Assembly (NCBI GenBank): GCA_020284085.1
Contig: JACEVL010000081.1
Coordinates: forward strand, 659,501 to 723,500
Reading direction: 5' to 3'
Origin: Aporrectodea caliginosa
Taxonomy: Eukaryota > Annelida > Clitellata > Crassiclitellata > Lumbricidae
Length of the DNA stretch: 64,000 nucleotides
Shown here: positions 63,545-64,000 of the stretch, piece after piece
How the letters are laid out: the number at the start of each line of letters is the position of its first letter
Position numbering within the stretch: the first letter of the stretch is position 1
Notes under the pieces: generated by a model
What the model was told of the DNA's origin: nothing
Databases searched by the model: none
The model's input: only the letters and a program-made list of their open reading frames with translations
Program-made: the position numbers and the translations under genes

Positions 63545-63772
63545 TTCATTCATTCATTTCAGATATTTATATAGCGCCCCTTCAAGATTTCTACTCAGAG
63601 GCGCTCCCGACTACAGCGCGGACACTGAATCGGAGTTTCACGCCGAAGCGCATGAGCAATTGCGAGTGAAGGACTTGCCCAGGGTCCCTACACGGCGGCT
63701 TGAGGTGGATTCGAACCCGCAACCCCCCGGCTGCAAGGCACCGAACATACCTCTACACCACCGCGCCCAATA
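63545..63772 (-). mobile_element. tRNA-derived SINE, full length, minus strand
   Basis: Read on the minus strand, the element starts GGGCGCGGTGGTGTAGAGGT, with an A box (TGGTGTAGAGG) and a B box (GGTTCGAATCC) at tRNA-like spacing. A body with CACTCGCAATTGCTC follows, and it ends in GAGCGCCTCTGAGTAGAAAT, GGGGCGCTATATAAATAT and a GAATGAATGAATG tail. It is not a functional tRNA: no acceptor-stem pairing to the 3' side is apparent. Confidence 0.85.
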
Positions 63773-64000
63773 TATAGATTGGCTCCTTTGATTCATTTGT
63801 TATTTCTTAGATGCATCTACTCATTTATTCATTTACTCACTATTTGCGCATTTGTGATTCATTTATCGATTGATCCATTGATTAATTCAGTAATCGCTCG
63901 ATCTATTAATTAATCCATTAATTCATTGTTCCATCTAATAATTAATAATTAATTGATCAATCCATCTATCCATCCATCCGATTATTCATTCATTCTTTGC
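63773..64000. other. AT-rich intron end of the window
   Basis: Imperfect ATTCATT/ATTAATCCATT repeats. No exon recognised up to the window end. Confidence 0.45.

Noticed and set aside
63660..63772. Minus-strand tRNA gene
   Set aside because: A and B boxes are present but the cloverleaf is not completed and the sequence continues into the SINE body and tail.

Overview
The window is nuclear DNA of an intron-rich metazoan, most likely a marine invertebrate. The evidence is spliced genes with GT-AG introns, very abundant micro- and minisatellites, tRNA-derived SINEs, LINE 3' ends, a Ty3/gypsy-type LTR element, and hAT-, piggyBac- and other MITE-like elements. The cadherin repeats resemble those I remember from mollusc and other lophotrochozoan proteins, but that is a weak taxonomic inference. 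No bacterial genes, CRISPR arrays, rRNA genes or intact tRNA genes were seen.

Region 1 (1-24,500, + strand) holds the 3' part of an RGS22-like gene (regulator of G-protein signalling 22). Sixteen exons between 408 and 24330 chain in frame, with compatible splice phases throughout, into about 1,171 residues ending in a stop. AATAAA follows at 24470. The start codon lies upstream of the window. Three RGS-type modules are visible; the last RGS module of the vertebrate protein was not found. The introns carry a complete 5.37-kb LTR retrotransposon with apparently identical LTRs and no reverse transcriptase (2894-8263). They also hold two hAT-like MITEs, a LINE 3' end, SINE tails, and a 143-bp tandem duplication that copies a splice acceptor.

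Region 2 (24,500-35,400) is gene-poor and repeat-rich. It contains TAG, ACC and TGGC microsatellites, a 49-bp pyrimidine minisatellite (27.8-28.4 kb), a hAT-like MITE with a perfect 8-bp duplication (30415-30626), a 27-bp minisatellite of about 1.3 kb (31.56-32.87 kb) and a GGGGCCGTCC-type MITE (33619-34084). One possible short terminal exon lies at 33101-33276.

Region 3 (35,403-63,315, + strand, open at both ends) is a very large cadherin-repeat gene. I trace 39 exons, all phase 0-0, encoding about 2,107 residues, or roughly 20 tandem cadherin-like repeats. Nearly every repeat is split into two exons (about 61 + 43 codons). The repeats alternate strictly between two sequence types, giving a supramodule of about 210 residues. 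Classical calcium motifs (DRE, DxNDN) are not seen. Two repeats sit in single fused exons. Neither the N-terminus nor the transmembrane and cytoplasmic parts are in the window. Its introns hold long CT, AT, GAT and GAGT arrays, a piggyBac-like element with TTAA flanks, a second GGGGCCGTCC MITE, a LINE 3' end and a tRNA-derived SINE.

All coordinates were derived by reading the sequence. Family calls rest on recognised motifs, not on database searches.
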